Shown: positions 43,617 to 54,548, counted from the first letter of the stretch. The stretch is 64,000 bases of DNA from Cellulomonas terrae (GCF_007990265.1 NZ_BJWH01000001.1:62001-126000), one strand, 5' to 3'. Notes: a model not told the origin generated them from the sequence alone. Program-made: numbers and translations.

Positions 43617-44704
43617 GAGCGCACCTTCCGCGGGCTGGTCCAGCCGAGGACGGCCAGCAGCACCAGGCCCATGAGGATGTTGACGCTCGCGGCCGGCAGG
43701 CCCGAGCCGATCTGGAGGCTGTTGCCGGACACCGCGATCGCCGCGAGCACCAGCGACGCGACCAGCAGCGGCAGGGGCTTGTGCCGCGACAGCCAGCTGG
43801 CCAGGAACGCGACGTAGCCGATGGTCAGGCCGAAGGTCGGCCGCAGCTTGTACTCCATCCCGGCGAGCTGGATGAAGCCCGCCAGCCCGGCCAGCGCGCC
43901 ACCGATGAGCAGTGCGGTGAGCAGCAGCGTGACGACCGGCAGGCCGGCCCGGCGGGCCGCCTCCGCGTTGCCGCCCACCACGGAGAGCCGGAAGCCCCAC
44001 GTGGTCCGCGTCAGCGCGAACCACACGGCTCCGGCCGCGACCACCGCGAGCACCACCCCGACGTGGATCGCGGTCCCGGCGAACACCGGGAGCTTCATCG
44101 CGTCGTGCAGCTCCACGCTCGTGGACTGCCCGAGGGCCGCCGGGTCCTTCCAGGGGCCGAGGATGAGGAAGAGCATCGAGTACAGGGCGACGTAGTTGAG
44201 CAGCAGCGTGGTGACGGCCTCGTTCACCTTGACGACGAGCCGCATCGCCGCGGCGATCCCCGCCCAGGCAGCGCCCGCCACCACCGCGGCCACGACCATG
44301 AGCAGCATCACCAGCCACGGTGACGCGACCGGGGTGAGCCAGAGCGCGACACCGGCCGCCGCGACAGCGCCGATGATGAGCTGCCCCTCACCGCCGACGT
44401 TCACCAGGCCGGCACGCGCGGGGACGACGACGGCCAGCCCGGCCAGCGCGATGGGTGCGGCCCGCAGCACGATCTGCTGGAACTGCCCCGGCTGTGTGAG
44501 GGTGGACGTCCAGATGTCGGCGTAGACCGCGAACGGGTCGGCGCCGTTGGCCAGCACGAACGCCCCGAACACCACGAGCCCAGCGATGAGCGCACCGAGC
44601 CAGCGCAGGAGTGCGGTACCCCTGGTCAGCAGCCGGCGCGAGCGCTCGACCGGTGGCGCGGGAGCGGGCAGCGCGGGTGCCTCCTTCGTCACGTCCTGGC
44701 TCAT
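43613..44704 (-). CDS. BMP/Nup-type ABC transporter permease 1
   Basis: 363 residues from ATG 44704. Multi-helix, signatures [65 protein letters not shown] and the coupling region [15 protein letters not shown]. Overlaps the ATPase stop by 4 bases. Same family as the nucleoside importers NupP/RnsC. Confidence 0.93.
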   Translation of the reverse strand: MSQDVTKEAPALPAPAPPVERSRRLLTRGTALLRWLGALIAGLVVFGAFVLANGADPFAVYADIWTSTLTQPGQFQQIVLRAAPIALAGLAVVVPARAGLVNVGGEGQLIIGAVAAAGVALWLTPVASPWLVMLLMVVAAVVAGAAWAGIAAAMRLVVKVNEAVTTLLLNYVALYSMLFLILGPWKDPAALGQSTSVELHDAMKLPVFAGTAIHVGVVLAVVAAGAVWFALTRTTWGFRLSVVGGNAEAARRAGLPVVTLLLTALLIGGALAGLAGFIQLAGMEYKLRPTFGLTIGYVAFLASWLSRHKPLPLLVASLVLAAIAVSGNSLQIGSGLPAASVNILMGLVLLAVLGWTSPRKVRS

Positions 44705-46218
44705 GCCACGCCTCCGAGCATCAGTCGTCCGATGGACATCCGGTCGGCACCGGCGGTGTCGACGACCCCGACCAGGTGCCCGTCGTGCATGACGGCGATC
44801 CGGTCGGCCACCGCGATGAGCTCGTCGAGGTCCTCCGAGACCATGAGCACGCCCGCGCCGCGCGCCCGGTGCTGGAGCAGCAGCTCCTGCGTGCGCCGGG
44901 TGTTCGCGACGTCCAGCCCGCGGCTCGGGTAGGCGGCGACGACGAGCGACGCGTCCTGACCCAGCTCCCGCGTGAGCACGACGCGCTGGATGTTGCCGCC
45001 CGACAGCGACGAGAGCGTCCGCTTGGTGGGCGCCATGTGCAGCCCGACGCGCTCGTCGAGCACCGCCGTCCGGGCACCCACGGCCGGCCAGTCGATCCCG
45101 AGCCCACGCCGCGGCACCGCCCGCCCGTCGAGCACCATGTGCTCCAGCACGGTCAGCCCGGGCACCACCGAGTCGGCGACGGGGTCCTCCGGCACCGCGA
45201 CCGCGCCGCCGCCGGTGTCGTCCACCCGGACCGAACCCGAGGTCACCGGCCGCAGCCCGAGCGCGACCTCGCACAGCTCCTTCTGCCCGCTCCCGGCGAC
45301 CCCGGCGACGCCCACCAGCTCGCCCGGGTGCACGTCGAGGTCGACCCCCTTGAGCGCGACGTGCCCGCGGTCGCCGAGCGCCGTGGCGCCCCGCAGCTCC
45401 AGCACGGCACGCTCGCGCGGCGGCACCGCGACGCGCTCCACCGCGAGCGGCGGCACCCGCCGGCCGACCATCGCCTCGACCAGCTCGGCGTCGGAGAAGT
45501 TCCCGGGATCCTCGGCGTTGAGGATCACCTGCCCGCCGCGGAGCACCGTGACCTGGTCGGCGATCGCGCGGACCTCGCCCAGCTTGTGCGTCACCAGCAC
45601 CACGCCCAGGCCCCGGTCGCGCAGCTGCGCGACGACGCCGAACAGCGCCTCGACCTCCTGCGGCGCCAGCACGCTCGTGGGCTCGTCGAGGATGACCAGC
45701 CGCGCACCGGTCATGAGGACCTTGAGGATCTCCGCCCGCTGCCGCTCGCCGATGGACAGGTGGCGGACCTGCGCGGACGGGTCGACGGCGAGCCCGTACG
45801 CCTCCGACGCCTCGGTGATCCGCGCAGCCAGGCGCGCGAGGCGCAGCGTCGGCCCGTCGGGGAGCGCGAGGGCGATGTTCTCGGCGACCGTGAGTGCGGG
45901 TACCAGTCGCAGGTCCTGGAACACCATGCCGATGCCGAGCGCGCGTGCGTCGGCGGGGCTGCCTGGCGACACCGGGGCGCCGTCGACGAACATGCGTCCC
46001 TCGTCGGGCGTGTAGACGCCGTAGATCATCTTGAGCAACGTGCTCTTGCCGGCCCCGTTCTCCCCGATCAGGCCGTGCACGGTGCCGGGCAGGACGGTGA
46101 GGTCCACGTCCCAGTTGGCCTGCACCTCGCCGAAGCGCTTGGACAGGCTGCGCACCTCGAGGAGCGCGGCGGGCTTGCCCACCCGACCGCGGGCACGGGC
46201 GACGGCGTCGGTGGTCAT
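44701..46218 (-). CDS. BMP/Nup-type ABC transporter ATPase, tandem domains
   Basis: 505 residues from ATG 46218. Domain 1: [47 protein letters not shown]. Domain 2: [25 protein letters not shown] and the atypical Walker [18 protein letters not shown]. This matches NupO/YufO-type ATPases. First full gene of the transporter-hydrolase operon. Its ATG overlaps the stop of a 16-codon upstream ORF. Confidence 0.94.
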   Translation of the reverse strand: MTTDAVARARGRVGKPAALLEVRSLSKRFGEVQANWDVDLTVLPGTVHGLIGENGAGKSTLLKMIYGVYTPDEGRMFVDGAPVSPGSPADARALGIGMVFQDLRLVPALTVAENIALALPDGPTLRLARLAARITEASEAYGLAVDPSAQVRHLSIGERQRAEILKVLMTGARLVILDEPTSVLAPQEVEALFGVVAQLRDRGLGVVLVTHKLGEVRAIADQVTVLRGGQVILNAEDPGNFSDAELVEAMVGRRVPPLAVERVAVPPRERAVLELRGATALGDRGHVALKGVDLDVHPGELVGVAGVAGSGQKELCEVALGLRPVTSGSVRVDDTGGGAVAVPEDPVADSVVPGLTVLEHMVLDGRAVPRRGLGIDWPAVGARTAVLDERVGLHMAPTKRTLSSLSGGNIQRVVLTRELGQDASLVVAAYPSRGLDVANTRRTQELLLQHRARGAGVLMVSEDLDELIAVADRIAVMHDGHLVGVVDTAGADRMSIGRLMLGGVA

Positions 46219-46265
46219 GCGCGTGGCCGCTGCGTATCCAGAGCCGTATCCGCTCGCGTATCCAT
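46215..46265 (-). CDS. Possible leaderless 16-residue upstream ORF with a DTxx repeat
   Basis: ATG 46265 to TGA 46215 encodes [17 protein letters not shown] TAnnnT -10 (TAGCCT, 46277-46272) ends 6 bases before the ATG, the spacing seen at other leaderless starts in this window. No SD is present. Its stop overlaps the ATG of the ATPase gene in an ATGA arrangement, giving translational coupling of the whole operon. The peptide repeats D-T every four residues because the DNA repeats every 12 bases. It could equally be a non-coding operator; expression is unproven. Confidence 0.4.
   Translation of the reverse strand: MDTRADTALDTQRPRA
46234..46263 (-). repeat. Three GTATCC repeats at exact 12-bp spacing
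   Basis: On the plus strand GTATCC begins at 46234, 46246 and 46258, each preceded by C. The phase is exactly 12 bases. It lies between the likely transcription start and the ATPase start, coincident with the upstream ORF. Confidence 0.8.
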
Positions 46266-46285
46266 GACGGGAGGCTAGGAGCGCG

Positions 46286-46307
46286 ATGTTTCGGACATTC
46301 GAGACAT
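46286..46307. promoter_or_regulatory. 22-bp imperfect palindrome, probable operator of the transporter-hydrolase operon
   Basis: ATGTTTCG (46286-46293), 6 bases, CGAGACAT (46300-46307): 7 of 8 arm positions are complementary. It lies just upstream of the -10 TAGCCT and between the divergent operon and the hydrolase gene at 46355, so it may control both. GTTAC and GAAAC elements spaced 22 bases apart on the minus strand give a weak resemblance to GlnR sites. Confidence 0.55.
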
Positions 46308-46342
46308 AGGTAACGCTTGCGTGTCTGACCTGGGACGCCGCC

Positions 46343-46354
46343 TACGCTCACGCC
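46343..46354 (+). promoter_or_regulatory. Leaderless -10 of the alpha/beta-hydrolase gene
   Basis: TACGCT (46343-46348) is followed by 6 bases and the ATG at 46355, so transcription should begin at the start codon. The -35 is weak. Confidence 0.5.
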
Positions 46355-47011
46355 ATGGCGACCACCCGCGTGCTCCTCGTGCACGGAGCAGCGACGACGT
46401 CCCGCGTGTGGGACCGGGTCCGCGGTCTCCTGCGCGAGGACGACCTCGACCTCGTCACCCCCGACCGCGCGAGCAGCGGCACCCTCGGCACCGAGCTCGC
46501 CGCGCTGGCCGACGACGCGGACGGCGCGGTCGTCGTGGGCGTCTCCGGTGGCGCGACCCTCGGTCTGGCGCTCGCCGCGACGGACCGCCCCCTGGCCGCG
46601 GCGGTCCTGCACGAGCCGGCCGTCGGGTCCTTGGTCCCCGGCCTGCTCGACCACGTCGTCGCCGGGTTCGCCTCCGGGGGCGTCCCCGGCTTCGGTGCCG
46701 CGCTCTACGGGCCGTCGTGGACGCCGGCCATGGCGCCCGCCGACCCGGACGCGGTCGCGCGCGACCTCGCGATGTTCCGCCGCTTCGAGCCCGCCGCGCC
46801 GCACCCCGGGCAGGGGCCGGTGGTCGTGACCGTGGGTGAGCTCTCACCTCCCGCGCGCCACCGCGCGGCCTGGGCTCTGCACGACCTGCTCGGCGTCGAG
46901 GTGCGGGTGCTTCCCGGCACCGGGCACTTCGTCCAGCACGACGCACCGGAGGCGCTGGTCGACGTGGTCCGCTCGGTCGTCCGCCGCGCTCAGCCCCACC
47001 CGCCCGGCTGA
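46355..47011 (+). CDS. Small alpha/beta-hydrolase
   Basis: 218 residues. Oxyanion/first-strand motif VLLVHGAATTSRVWDRV, nucleophile elbow GVSGGA (Ser ~71), and terminal His in GTGHFVQHDAPEALVDVV. The catalytic acid is probably in the segment before the His. The lid is short. It is divergent from the BMP transporter operon, with 89 bases between its start and that of the upstream ORF, so co-regulation with the ureide or amide hydrolases is possible. Substrate unknown. Confidence 0.82.
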   Translation: MATTRVLLVHGAATTSRVWDRVRGLLREDDLDLVTPDRASSGTLGTELAALADDADGAVVVGVSGGATLGLALAATDRPLAAAVLHEPAVGSLVPGLLDHVVAGFASGGVPGFGAALYGPSWTPAMAPADPDAVARDLAMFRRFEPAAPHPGQGPVVVTVGELSPPARHRAAWALHDLLGVEVRVLPGTGHFVQHDAPEALVDVVRSVVRRAQPHPPG

Positions 47012-47130
47012 CCTCCCCCGGTCGGGACGGCCCCCGTGTCGACGCGCACCGCGAGCGAGACCCGGACGTCCTCGTCGACGCCGCCGAACCCATGCTGCGC
47101 GGCGGACCCAGGGACGCGCTGCGCCCCGCC

Positions 47131-47520
47131 TCAGACCCTGCGAGTGCGGACGAAGAGCACGACCCCCACGACCACCAGGGCCACGCCGACGAGCACGTAC
47201 GGCCACGGGTTCGACTGCACGACGCATGCGGACGCACCGGTGACCCCGCCGCTGCAGAACGGCCCCGGACCGCGCCGGTTCAGCCACGCGAGCGCGAACG
47301 GGAGAGCGGCCAGACCCGTCACGACACCGAGCTGCGCGGGACGCAGACCCTGCCGCACGACGAGCAGGCCGCCGACGAGCACCAGCGCCAGCGCGACGAA
47401 CAGCCCGCCGGGGATCCCGAGCCCCAGGCCCGCACCGACACCGGCACCGAGCAGCGCCCAGCCGAGGAACGCCGCGCCGCTCGTGCCCGGACGCGGGACC
47501 CGGACCTCCTCGGCCCACAA
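47131..47520 (-). CDS. Small four-helix membrane protein of unknown function
   Basis: About 129 residues. The best available start is TTG 47520, overlapping the end of mdh; the start is uncertain because no ATG or GTG with an SD is in frame there. Four hydrophobic segments are visible (GWALLGAGVGAGLGLGI, GLFVALALVLVGGLLVV, GLAALPFALAWL, YVLVGVALVVVGVVLFV), with a Cys pair in FCSGGVTGASACVV between TM3 and TM4 and a basic tail RTRRV. The codon bias is coding-like. It probably belongs to the mdh transcript. The 119 bases between its end and the hydrolase stop at 47011 show no feature. Confidence 0.6.
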   Translation of the reverse strand: MWAEEVRVPRPGTSGAAFLGWALLGAGVGAGLGLGIPGGLFVALALVLVGGLLVVRQGLRPAQLGVVTGLAALPFALAWLNRRGPGPFCSGGVTGASACVVQSNPWPYVLVGVALVVVGVVLFVRTRRV

Positions 47521-47522
47521 GG

Positions 47523-48614
<1,092 letters not shown>

Positions 48615-49832
48615 TCAGGCGAGCTTCGCCGCCAGGTTGGCGTCGAGCGTCGCGAGGAACTCCTCGGTGGTCTGCCACGCCTGCTCCGGGCCGACCAGCG
48701 ATGCGAGGTCCTTGGTCATGGCGCCGGACTCGACCGTCTCGATGACGACCTGCTCGAGCGTCTCGGCGAACTGCGTCACCTCGGGGGTGCCGTCCAGCTT
48801 GCCGCGGTGCTTGAGGCCGCCGGTCCAGGCGAAGATCGACGCGATCGGGTTGGTCGACGTCGGCTTGCCGGCCTGGTGCTGGCGGTAGTGACGTGTGACG
48901 GTGCCGTGCGCGGCCTCGGCCTCGACGGTCTTGCCGTCGGGCGTCATCAGCACGGACGTCATGAGGCCGAGCGAGCCGAAGCCCTGGGCCACGGTGTCGG
49001 ACTGCACGTCGCCGTCGTAGTTCTTGCAGGCCCAGACGTAGCCGCCCTCCCACTTCATGGCCGCGGCGACCATGTCGTCGATGAGGCGGTGCTCGTACGT
49101 GAGGCCGGCGGCGGCGAAGTCCGCGGCGTACTCGGCGTCGAAGACCTCCTGGAAGATGTCCTTGAACGCGCCGTCGTAGGCCTTGAGGATCGTGTTCTTC
49201 GTCGACAGGTACACCGGGTAGCCGCGCTGCAGGCCGTAGGCGAACGACGCGCGCGCGAAGTCGCGGATCGAGTCGTTGAAGTTGTACATGCCCATCGCCA
49301 CGCCGCCGCCCTCGGGGTACGTCACGACGGTCTGGTGGATCGGCTCCGAGCCGTCCTCGGGCGTGTACGTCAGCGTGAGCGTGCCGGCGCCGGGGACCTT
49401 GAAGTTGGTCGCCTTGTACTGGTCGCCGTGGGCGTGACGGCCGATGATGATCGGCTTGTTCCAGCCCGGCACCAGGCGCGGGATGTTGCTGATGATGATC
49501 GGCTCACGGAAGACGACGCCGCCGAGGATGTTGCGGATCGTGCCGTTGGGCGAGACCCACATCTTCTTCAGGCCGAACTCCTCGACGCGCGCCTCGTCGG
49601 GCGTGATCGTCGCGCACTTCACGCCGACGCCGTGCTCCTTGATGGCGTTCGCGGCGTCGATCGTCACCTGGTCGTCGGTGGCGTCGCGGTGCTGGATCGA
49701 CAGGTCGTAGTAGCGCAGGTCGATGTCGAGGTACGGGTGGATCAGGCGGTCCTTGATGAACTGCCAGATGATGCGCGTCATCTCGTCGCCGTCGAGCTCG
49801 ACGACCGGGCCGACAACCTTGATCTTCGCCAT
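48615..49832 (-). CDS. icd: NADP-dependent isocitrate dehydrogenase, dimeric eukaryote-like type
   Basis: 405 residues from ATG 49832 (SD AGGAGA). [64 protein letters not shown] and [24 protein letters not shown] place it in the type II, homodimeric NADP-ICDH group, not the ~740-residue monomeric enzyme. It makes 2-oxoglutarate in the TCA cycle. A 22-bp element shared with sucC lies 75 bases upstream. Confidence 0.97.
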   Translation of the reverse strand: MAKIKVVGPVVELDGDEMTRIIWQFIKDRLIHPYLDIDLRYYDLSIQHRDATDDQVTIDAANAIKEHGVGVKCATITPDEARVEEFGLKKMWVSPNGTIRNILGGVVFREPIIISNIPRLVPGWNKPIIIGRHAHGDQYKATNFKVPGAGTLTLTYTPEDGSEPIHQTVVTYPEGGGVAMGMYNFNDSIRDFARASFAYGLQRGYPVYLSTKNTILKAYDGAFKDIFQEVFDAEYAADFAAAGLTYEHRLIDDMVAAAMKWEGGYVWACKNYDGDVQSDTVAQGFGSLGLMTSVLMTPDGKTVEAEAAHGTVTRHYRQHQAGKPTSTNPIASIFAWTGGLKHRGKLDGTPEVTQFAETLEQVVIETVESGAMTKDLASLVGPEQAWQTTEEFLATLDANLAAKLA

Positions 49833-49906
49833 GCGGGGATCTCCTGTGCTGGGGACGGAAGGGGGCACGGCACGAGGGAACGTCTGCCGGCGCGGGTCCG
49901 GGGACA

Positions 49907-49928
49907 AGATTACTCGACGTCGAGAGAT
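49907..49928 (-). promoter_or_regulatory. TCA-gene element upstream of icd (shared with sucC)
   Basis: This 22-base stretch contains the self-complementary CTCGACGTCGAG (49913-49924) and matches the sucC upstream element at 59502-59523 at 17 of 22 positions, including TCGAGAGAT at one end and AGAT at the other. Probably a regulator-binding site. The remaining divergent gap (49833-50102) contains the aquaporin promoter near AATACT (about 50083). Confidence 0.65.
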
Positions 49929-50102
49929 CTGCGTGAGTCCGCCCTTCGGCGTCCACCGTGACCGCAGCCACCAGGACTGGCATGCTGGCACCCGCCTGGG
50001 GCGCGACGCCGACCGATCGCGTCCGTCACGACCGAACAGCCGGACGTGGCACGCTCCGCGCGCACCGCCCTTCCACCGACGAATACTGACGACAGGATCG
50101 AC

Positions 50103-51134
50103 ATGTCACAGGACAACCCCGACAAGGCCGCAGGCTCCCCGGAGCCCGACGAGGCCACCGCTGCCGGCTCGCCCACCCCCGAGGAGACGACCGCCGCGGC
50201 CGACGCGGACGCCACCGCGCCCGTCGTCGAGCCGGCAGCCGAGCCCGACACCGACGAGGACGTCGTCGTCGAGGAGCTCGACGCCTACGTCGTCCCCGCC
50301 GGAACGGTGGTCGTAACCGGCCCGAGCCTGGTCGCCCGCCTCGGCGCGGAGTCCTTCGGCACGTTCGCGCTCGTTCTCGTCGGTCTGGGCATCGCGCTCT
50401 ACGCCGACATCAGCCGCGTCGGCACGCTCGCGGTCGGCCTCGGCTTCGGCATCGCGGTCCTCGCCGCGATCATCGCCGTCGGCCACGTCTCGGGCGGGCA
50501 CTTCAACCCGGCCGTCACGCTCGGTGCGGCCATCGGTGGCCGGACCGCATGGAAGGACGTCCTGCCGTACTGGCTGGCGCAGCTCGTCGGCGGCATCCTC
50601 GCCGCGGCGATCCTGTTCATCACGATCCCGAAGACCCTGCCCTCCCTGATCACCCAGACCGAGGGCACCACGGCGCGCAACTTCTTCAGCAACCTGGCCA
50701 ACGGCTACGGCGAGCACTCGCCGCTGGCCACCGCCTCCACGGGCGCGGTCGAGTTCTCCCTCGTCGTCGGGCTGCTCGTCGAGATCGTCGTCACCGCGGT
50801 GTTCGTCGGCATCATCCTCGGCGCGACGGACCGCCGGTCCGCGAACGTCCAGGCGCCGTTCGCGATCGGCCTGTCGCTCGCGGTGCTCATCTTCGTGGCG
50901 ATGCCCGTCACGAACGCCTCGCTCAACCCGGCGCGCTCGTCGGCGGCGGCGATCTTCTCCGACAGCTGGGCCCTCAGCCAGCTCTGGCTGTTCTGGGTGG
51001 CCCCGCTCGTCGGCGCGGCCCTGGCCGGCCTGATCTACCGCGCGTTCGCCGCGGAGCCGGTCGAGGACAACCTGCTCGAGGAGGACGACGCGTACGTCAC
51101 GACGGACGACGTCCTGGTGGTCACGGAGCGCTGA
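50103..51134 (+). CDS. MIP-family aquaporin with long acidic N- and C-terminal extensions
   Basis: 343 residues from ATG 50103. Residues ~1-75 form a hydrophilic, Ala/Glu/Asp/Pro-rich extension, then the six-helix MIP channel. Both NPA motifs are present (GHFNPAVT about residue 140 and SLNPARS about 280). The C-terminal ~30 residues are acidic again. A typical AqpZ is about 230 residues, so roughly 100 residues are added. The Arg of the selectivity filter follows the second NPA. It should pass water (or small solutes). Divergent from icd. Confidence 0.92.
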   Translation: MSQDNPDKAAGSPEPDEATAAGSPTPEETTAAADADATAPVVEPAAEPDTDEDVVVEELDAYVVPAGTVVVTGPSLVARLGAESFGTFALVLVGLGIALYADISRVGTLAVGLGFGIAVLAAIIAVGHVSGGHFNPAVTLGAAIGGRTAWKDVLPYWLAQLVGGILAAAILFITIPKTLPSLITQTEGTTARNFFSNLANGYGEHSPLATASTGAVEFSLVVGLLVEIVVTAVFVGIILGATDRRSANVQAPFAIGLSLAVLIFVAMPVTNASLNPARSSAAAIFSDSWALSQLWLFWVAPLVGAALAGLIYRAFAAEPVEDNLLEEDDAYVTTDDVLVVTER

Positions 51135-51157
51135 CGCCCTCCCGACACGCACGACCC

Positions 51158-51190
51158 GGACGCCCGGGACCTTCGTGGTCCCGGGCGTCC
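51158..51190. terminator. Bidirectional terminator between the aquaporin and the DUF3017-like gene
   Basis: Arms 51158-51171 and 51177-51190 pair perfectly over 14 bases around loop TTCGT. An outer 10-base complement (GACACGCACG / CGTGCGTGTC) extends the stem after a small bulge. It lies 23 bases after the aquaporin stop and 7 bases before the convergent stop. Confidence 0.88.
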
Positions 51191-51197
51191 GTGCGTG

Positions 51198-51629
51198 TCA
51201 GCGGGGCAGGATCTGCGCGAGCACCGCCAGGCCCGCCCCCAGCAGGACGAGCACGGCGACGTCGAGCGCCTTGGCGCGCACGGTGATCGCGACGGGACCC
51301 GCCGACGGCAGCACGGCGCGCACCACGGCGCAGACCAGCACGACGCCCGCGAGGACGAACGCACCGGCGCGGGTGCCGACGACGAGCGCGACGACGGTGG
51401 CGACGACGATCCCGGAGCTGGTCCACCACAAGGACACGTTGCGCGCGGCGTCGAGCGACGCCCGTGCGATGGCCCGCGGGTCCAGGGGCGCCTGCTCGAC
51501 GGGGATCGGACCGGTCGAGGGAGGCTGGCCGGGAGTCGGCCGGTCGGGCACCGGGGGCTCCTGGCGGACGGGGTCGACGGTGTGCGGGTGAGCGCCAGCG
51601 GCGCGGCGAACTCCGGCTGCCCCGCTCAT
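51198..51629 (-). CDS. DUF3017-like small membrane protein
   Basis: 143 residues from ATG 51629, which has AAGGAG 4 bases upstream; the ATG at 51644 is less well placed. A Pro-rich hydrophilic N-terminus (about 1-65) is followed by three hydrophobic segments (SSGIVVATVVALVVGT, AFVLAGVVLVCAVVRAVLP, VAVLVLLGAGLAVLAQILP). Placement in DUF3017 rests on its size and pattern and on the family's usual neighbourhood near folD/mdh/purH genes. Function unknown. Confidence 0.65.
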   Translation of the reverse strand: MSGAAGVRRAAGAHPHTVDPVRQEPPVPDRPTPGQPPSTGPIPVEQAPLDPRAIARASLDAARNVSLWWTSSGIVVATVVALVVGTRAGAFVLAGVVLVCAVVRAVLPSAGPVAITVRAKALDVAVLVLLGAGLAVLAQILPR

Positions 51630-51670
51630 GCGCTCCTTCACCATCTCGCTCGTGCCTCCCGACGGGAGAC

Positions 51671-51682
51671 TACCGTTGCCGG
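51671..51682 (+). promoter_or_regulatory. Leaderless -10 of the reductase gene
   Basis: TACCGT (51671-51676) is followed by 6 bases and the GTG at 51683. Confidence 0.5.
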
Positions 51683-52942
51683 GTGACCGACCGGACCCAC
51701 GACGACCCCCTGGACATCCGACCACCCGGTGAGGTGCTCGTCGTCGGTGCAGGTCTCGCGGCGACGCAGACGGTCGCGGCGCTGCGGGAACGAGGGTACG
51801 ACGGGCGGGTCGTCGTCCTCGGTGCCGAGGGTGTCGCTCCGTACGACCGCCCACCGCTGTCGAAGCACCTCCTGGACCGGCTGCACCCGACGTGGCTCGC
51901 CGACGAGCTGGGGGCCGACCTGCTCAGCCTCGCGGACGAGGTCCACCTGGGCTCCCCGGCGCGCAGCCTGTCGCTGTCCGGGGCACGGCCGCAGGTGCTC
52001 ACCGACGACGGCACCCGGACCGCCGACGCCCTCGTCGTGGCCAGCGGTGCGCACGCGGTCCGCCCTCCGGGCTGGGAGGCCGCCCTGACCCTGCACACCG
52101 CCGCCGACGCGGAGCGCCTCCGCGCGGCGCTCGTGCCGGGCGCCCGGCTCGTCGTGATCGGTGCGGGGTGGATCGGCGCGGAGGTGGCGGGCGTCGCCGC
52201 CGCTGCGGGGGTCGACGTCGTGGTGGTCGAGGCGAACGGTGCCCCGCTCGCCGCGGCGCTCGGTCCGACCGTCGGGGAGCTGACCGCGCCCTGGTACGCC
52301 GCCGCGGGCGTCCGGCTGCTGACCGGCGAGCACGTCGTCGAGGTCGGCACCAACGGGGTGGGCCTCGCGGACGGCAAGCTGGTCGCGGCCGACGTCGTGC
52401 TCGCGGCGGTGGGCGCGCGCCCGACCACCGACTGGCTGGCCGGAGCCCTCCCCCGGGAGGCGGACGGCTCGCTGCGCGTCGACGAGCACCACCGGGTCGT
52501 GGGTGCGCCGCACAGCGTCCGGGCCGTGGGCGACGTCGCGCTGCGCCGCTCCCCGCGGCACGGCTGGGTGCCCGGCGGCCACTGGGACGGCGCGCTCCGG
52601 GGACCGGCCGCGCTCGTCGCGGCCCTGCTCGGCAGCCCGGACGAGGTCACCGACGTCGCGCCCTACGTCTTCTCGACGCAGCTGGGCCACGAGCTGGCCC
52701 TGTTCGGCAGCCCCCACGTCGACGACGAGGTGGTCCTGCGCGGGGACCCGGACGCCGCCGAGGGCTGGGGCGCCCTGTGGTTCCGGCGGGGTTCGGACGA
52801 GGTCGGCGCGATCCTCACGGTCGACCGGCCGCGCGACGTGGGGGCCGCGCGGCGGCTGTTCACCGCGACGGGGCTGCCCCGGCTCGACCGCACGCTCGCG
52901 CTCGACCCGGGGCGGCCCCTGCGGGAGGCGTCCCGCGTGTAG
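51683..52942 (+). CDS. FAD-dependent NAD(P)H oxidoreductase, ferredoxin-reductase type
   Basis: 419 residues from GTG 51683. FAD-binding Rossmann motif VLVVGAGLAATQTVAALRERG, YDRPPLSKHLL, a second dinucleotide fold LVVIGAGWIGAEVAGVAAAAGVDVVVVEA, and AVGDVALRRSP. A C-terminal reductase domain (about 330-419) contains the conserved VFSTQLGHELALFG. This matches class-I dioxygenase/P450 ferredoxin reductases of the RhlB/BphA4 type. No adjacent ferredoxin or oxygenase gene is present, so its electron acceptor is unknown. It ends 13 bases from the convergent purH stop. Confidence 0.9.
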   Translation: MTDRTHDDPLDIRPPGEVLVVGAGLAATQTVAALRERGYDGRVVVLGAEGVAPYDRPPLSKHLLDRLHPTWLADELGADLLSLADEVHLGSPARSLSLSGARPQVLTDDGTRTADALVVASGAHAVRPPGWEAALTLHTAADAERLRAALVPGARLVVIGAGWIGAEVAGVAAAAGVDVVVVEANGAPLAAALGPTVGELTAPWYAAAGVRLLTGEHVVEVGTNGVGLADGKLVAADVVLAAVGARPTTDWLAGALPREADGSLRVDEHHRVVGAPHSVRAVGDVALRRSPRHGWVPGGHWDGALRGPAALVAALLGSPDEVTDVAPYVFSTQLGHELALFGSPHVDDEVVLRGDPDAAEGWGALWFRRGSDEVGAILTVDRPRDVGAARRLFTATGLPRLDRTLALDPGRPLREASRV

Positions 52943-52955
52943 TGCCGTGCCGTGC

Positions 52956-54548
52956 TCAGTGCGCGAAGTGCCGGGTGCCCGTCAGGTACAGCGTCACGCC
53001 GGCCGCCTGCGCGGCAGCGACGACCTCCTCGTCGCGGACCGACCCGCCCGGCTGCACGATCGCGCGCACGCCGGCGTCGATGAGGACCTGGGCGCCGTCG
53101 GCGAACGGGAAGAACGCGTCGGAGGCCGCCACCGCACCCCGGGCCCGCTCGGTCTCCCCCGCGTTGGCCCGCTCGACCGCGAGCCGGCACGAGTCCACGC
53201 GGTTGACCTGCCCCATCCCGACCCCCACCGAGGCTCCGGCGTCGGCGAGCAGGATCGCGTTCGACTTCACGGCGCGCACGGCCCGCCAGGCGAACGTGAG
53301 GTCCGCCAGGGTGGCGTCGTCGGCCGCGGCGCCCGCCGCCAGGGTCCAGCCCGACGGGTCGTCACCGGCGGCGTCCACCTGGTCGAGCTCCTGCACGAGC
53401 AGGCCGCCGCTGACGGCCCGCCGCTCGGTGCGCACGCCGTCCACGGGCGTCACCTGCAGGAGCCGGATGTTCTTCTTGCGCGCCAGGACCTCGATCGCCT
53501 CGGGCTCGAACCCGGGCGCGACGACGACCTCGGTGAACACCGGCGCGATCTGCTCGGCCGCCGCGGCCGTGAGGGTGCGGTTGGTCGCGATGACGCCGCC
53601 GAACGCCGAGACAGGGTCGCAGGCGTGCGCCTTCGCGTGGGCGTCGGCCACGTCGGTGCCCACCGCGATGCCGCACGGGTTGGCGTGCTTGATGATCGCG
53701 ACGGCAGGGTCGGTGTGGTCGTGCGCGGCGCGCCAGGCGGCGTCGGCGTCGACGTAGTTGTTGTAGCTCATCGCCTTGCCGTGCAGCTGCTGCGCACCGG
53801 CCAGCCCGCGTCCCGCGGCACCGTCGGGCGTCAGGTAGAGCGCCGCCTGCTGGTGCGGGTTCTCGCCGTAGCGCAGCACCTCGCCGCGCACCCACGTGGT
53901 CCCGGTGAACGCCGGGAAGCCGGAGCCCACGGCCTGGTCGTCGGGCGCGTAGTCGGCGGCGAACCAGCTGGCGACCGCGGCGTCGTACGCGGCGGTGTGC
54001 GCGAACGCGTCCGCCGCGAGCAGGCGACGCGCGCCGAGCGTGAACCCGCCCGCCTGGACGGCGGCGACGACCTCGGCGTACCGCGCGGGGTCCACGACGA
54101 CCGCGACGCTCGGGTGGTTCTTCGCGGCCGCGCGGACCATCGACGGACCGCCGATGTCGATCTGCTCGACGCACTCGTCCGGTCCCGCGCCGGACGCGAC
54201 GGTCGCGGTGAACGGGTACAGGTTGACGACGACCAGCTCGAACGGCGCGATGCCCAGCTCGTCCAGCTGCGCGAGGTGCTCAGGGAGACGCGTGTCCGCG
54301 AGCACGCCCGCGTGCACCCGCGGGTGCAGCGTCTTGACGCGGCCGTCGAGGCACTCCGGGAAGCCGGTGAGCTCCTCGACGCGCGTGACGGGGACGCCCG
54401 TGGCGGCGATGGTGGCGGCGGTCGAGCCGGTGGAGACGATCTCGACACCGGCGGCGTGCAGGGCGCTCGCCAGCTCCGTCAGGCCGGTCTTGTCGTAGAC
54501 GCTGACGAGGGCGCGACGGACGGGGCGCTGGTTCTCGGGGGATGACAT
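52956..54548 (-). CDS. purH: Bifunctional AICAR formyltransferase / IMP cyclohydrolase
   Basis: 530 residues from ATG 54548. An N-terminal MGS-like IMP cyclohydrolase domain (about 8-150, [26 protein letters not shown]) is followed by an AICARFT domain (about 150-530) with [37 protein letters not shown] and [12 protein letters not shown] at the end. It performs the last two steps of IMP synthesis using 10-formyl-THF; its substrate AICAR (ZMP) is the ligand sensed by the ZTP riboswitch upstream. Convergent with the reductase gene. Confidence 0.98.
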   Translation of the reverse strand: MSSPENQRPVRRALVSVYDKTGLTELASALHAAGVEIVSTGSTAATIAATGVPVTRVEELTGFPECLDGRVKTLHPRVHAGVLADTRLPEHLAQLDELGIAPFELVVVNLYPFTATVASGAGPDECVEQIDIGGPSMVRAAAKNHPSVAVVVDPARYAEVVAAVQAGGFTLGARRLLAADAFAHTAAYDAAVASWFAADYAPDDQAVGSGFPAFTGTTWVRGEVLRYGENPHQQAALYLTPDGAAGRGLAGAQQLHGKAMSYNNYVDADAAWRAAHDHTDPAVAIIKHANPCGIAVGTDVADAHAKAHACDPVSAFGGVIATNRTLTAAAAEQIAPVFTEVVVAPGFEPEAIEVLARKKNIRLLQVTPVDGVRTERRAVSGGLLVQELDQVDAAGDDPSGWTLAAGAAADDATLADLTFAWRAVRAVKSNAILLADAGASVGVGMGQVNRVDSCRLAVERANAGETERARGAVAASDAFFPFADGAQVLIDAGVRAIVQPGGSVRDEEVVAAAQAAGVTLYLTGTRHFAH

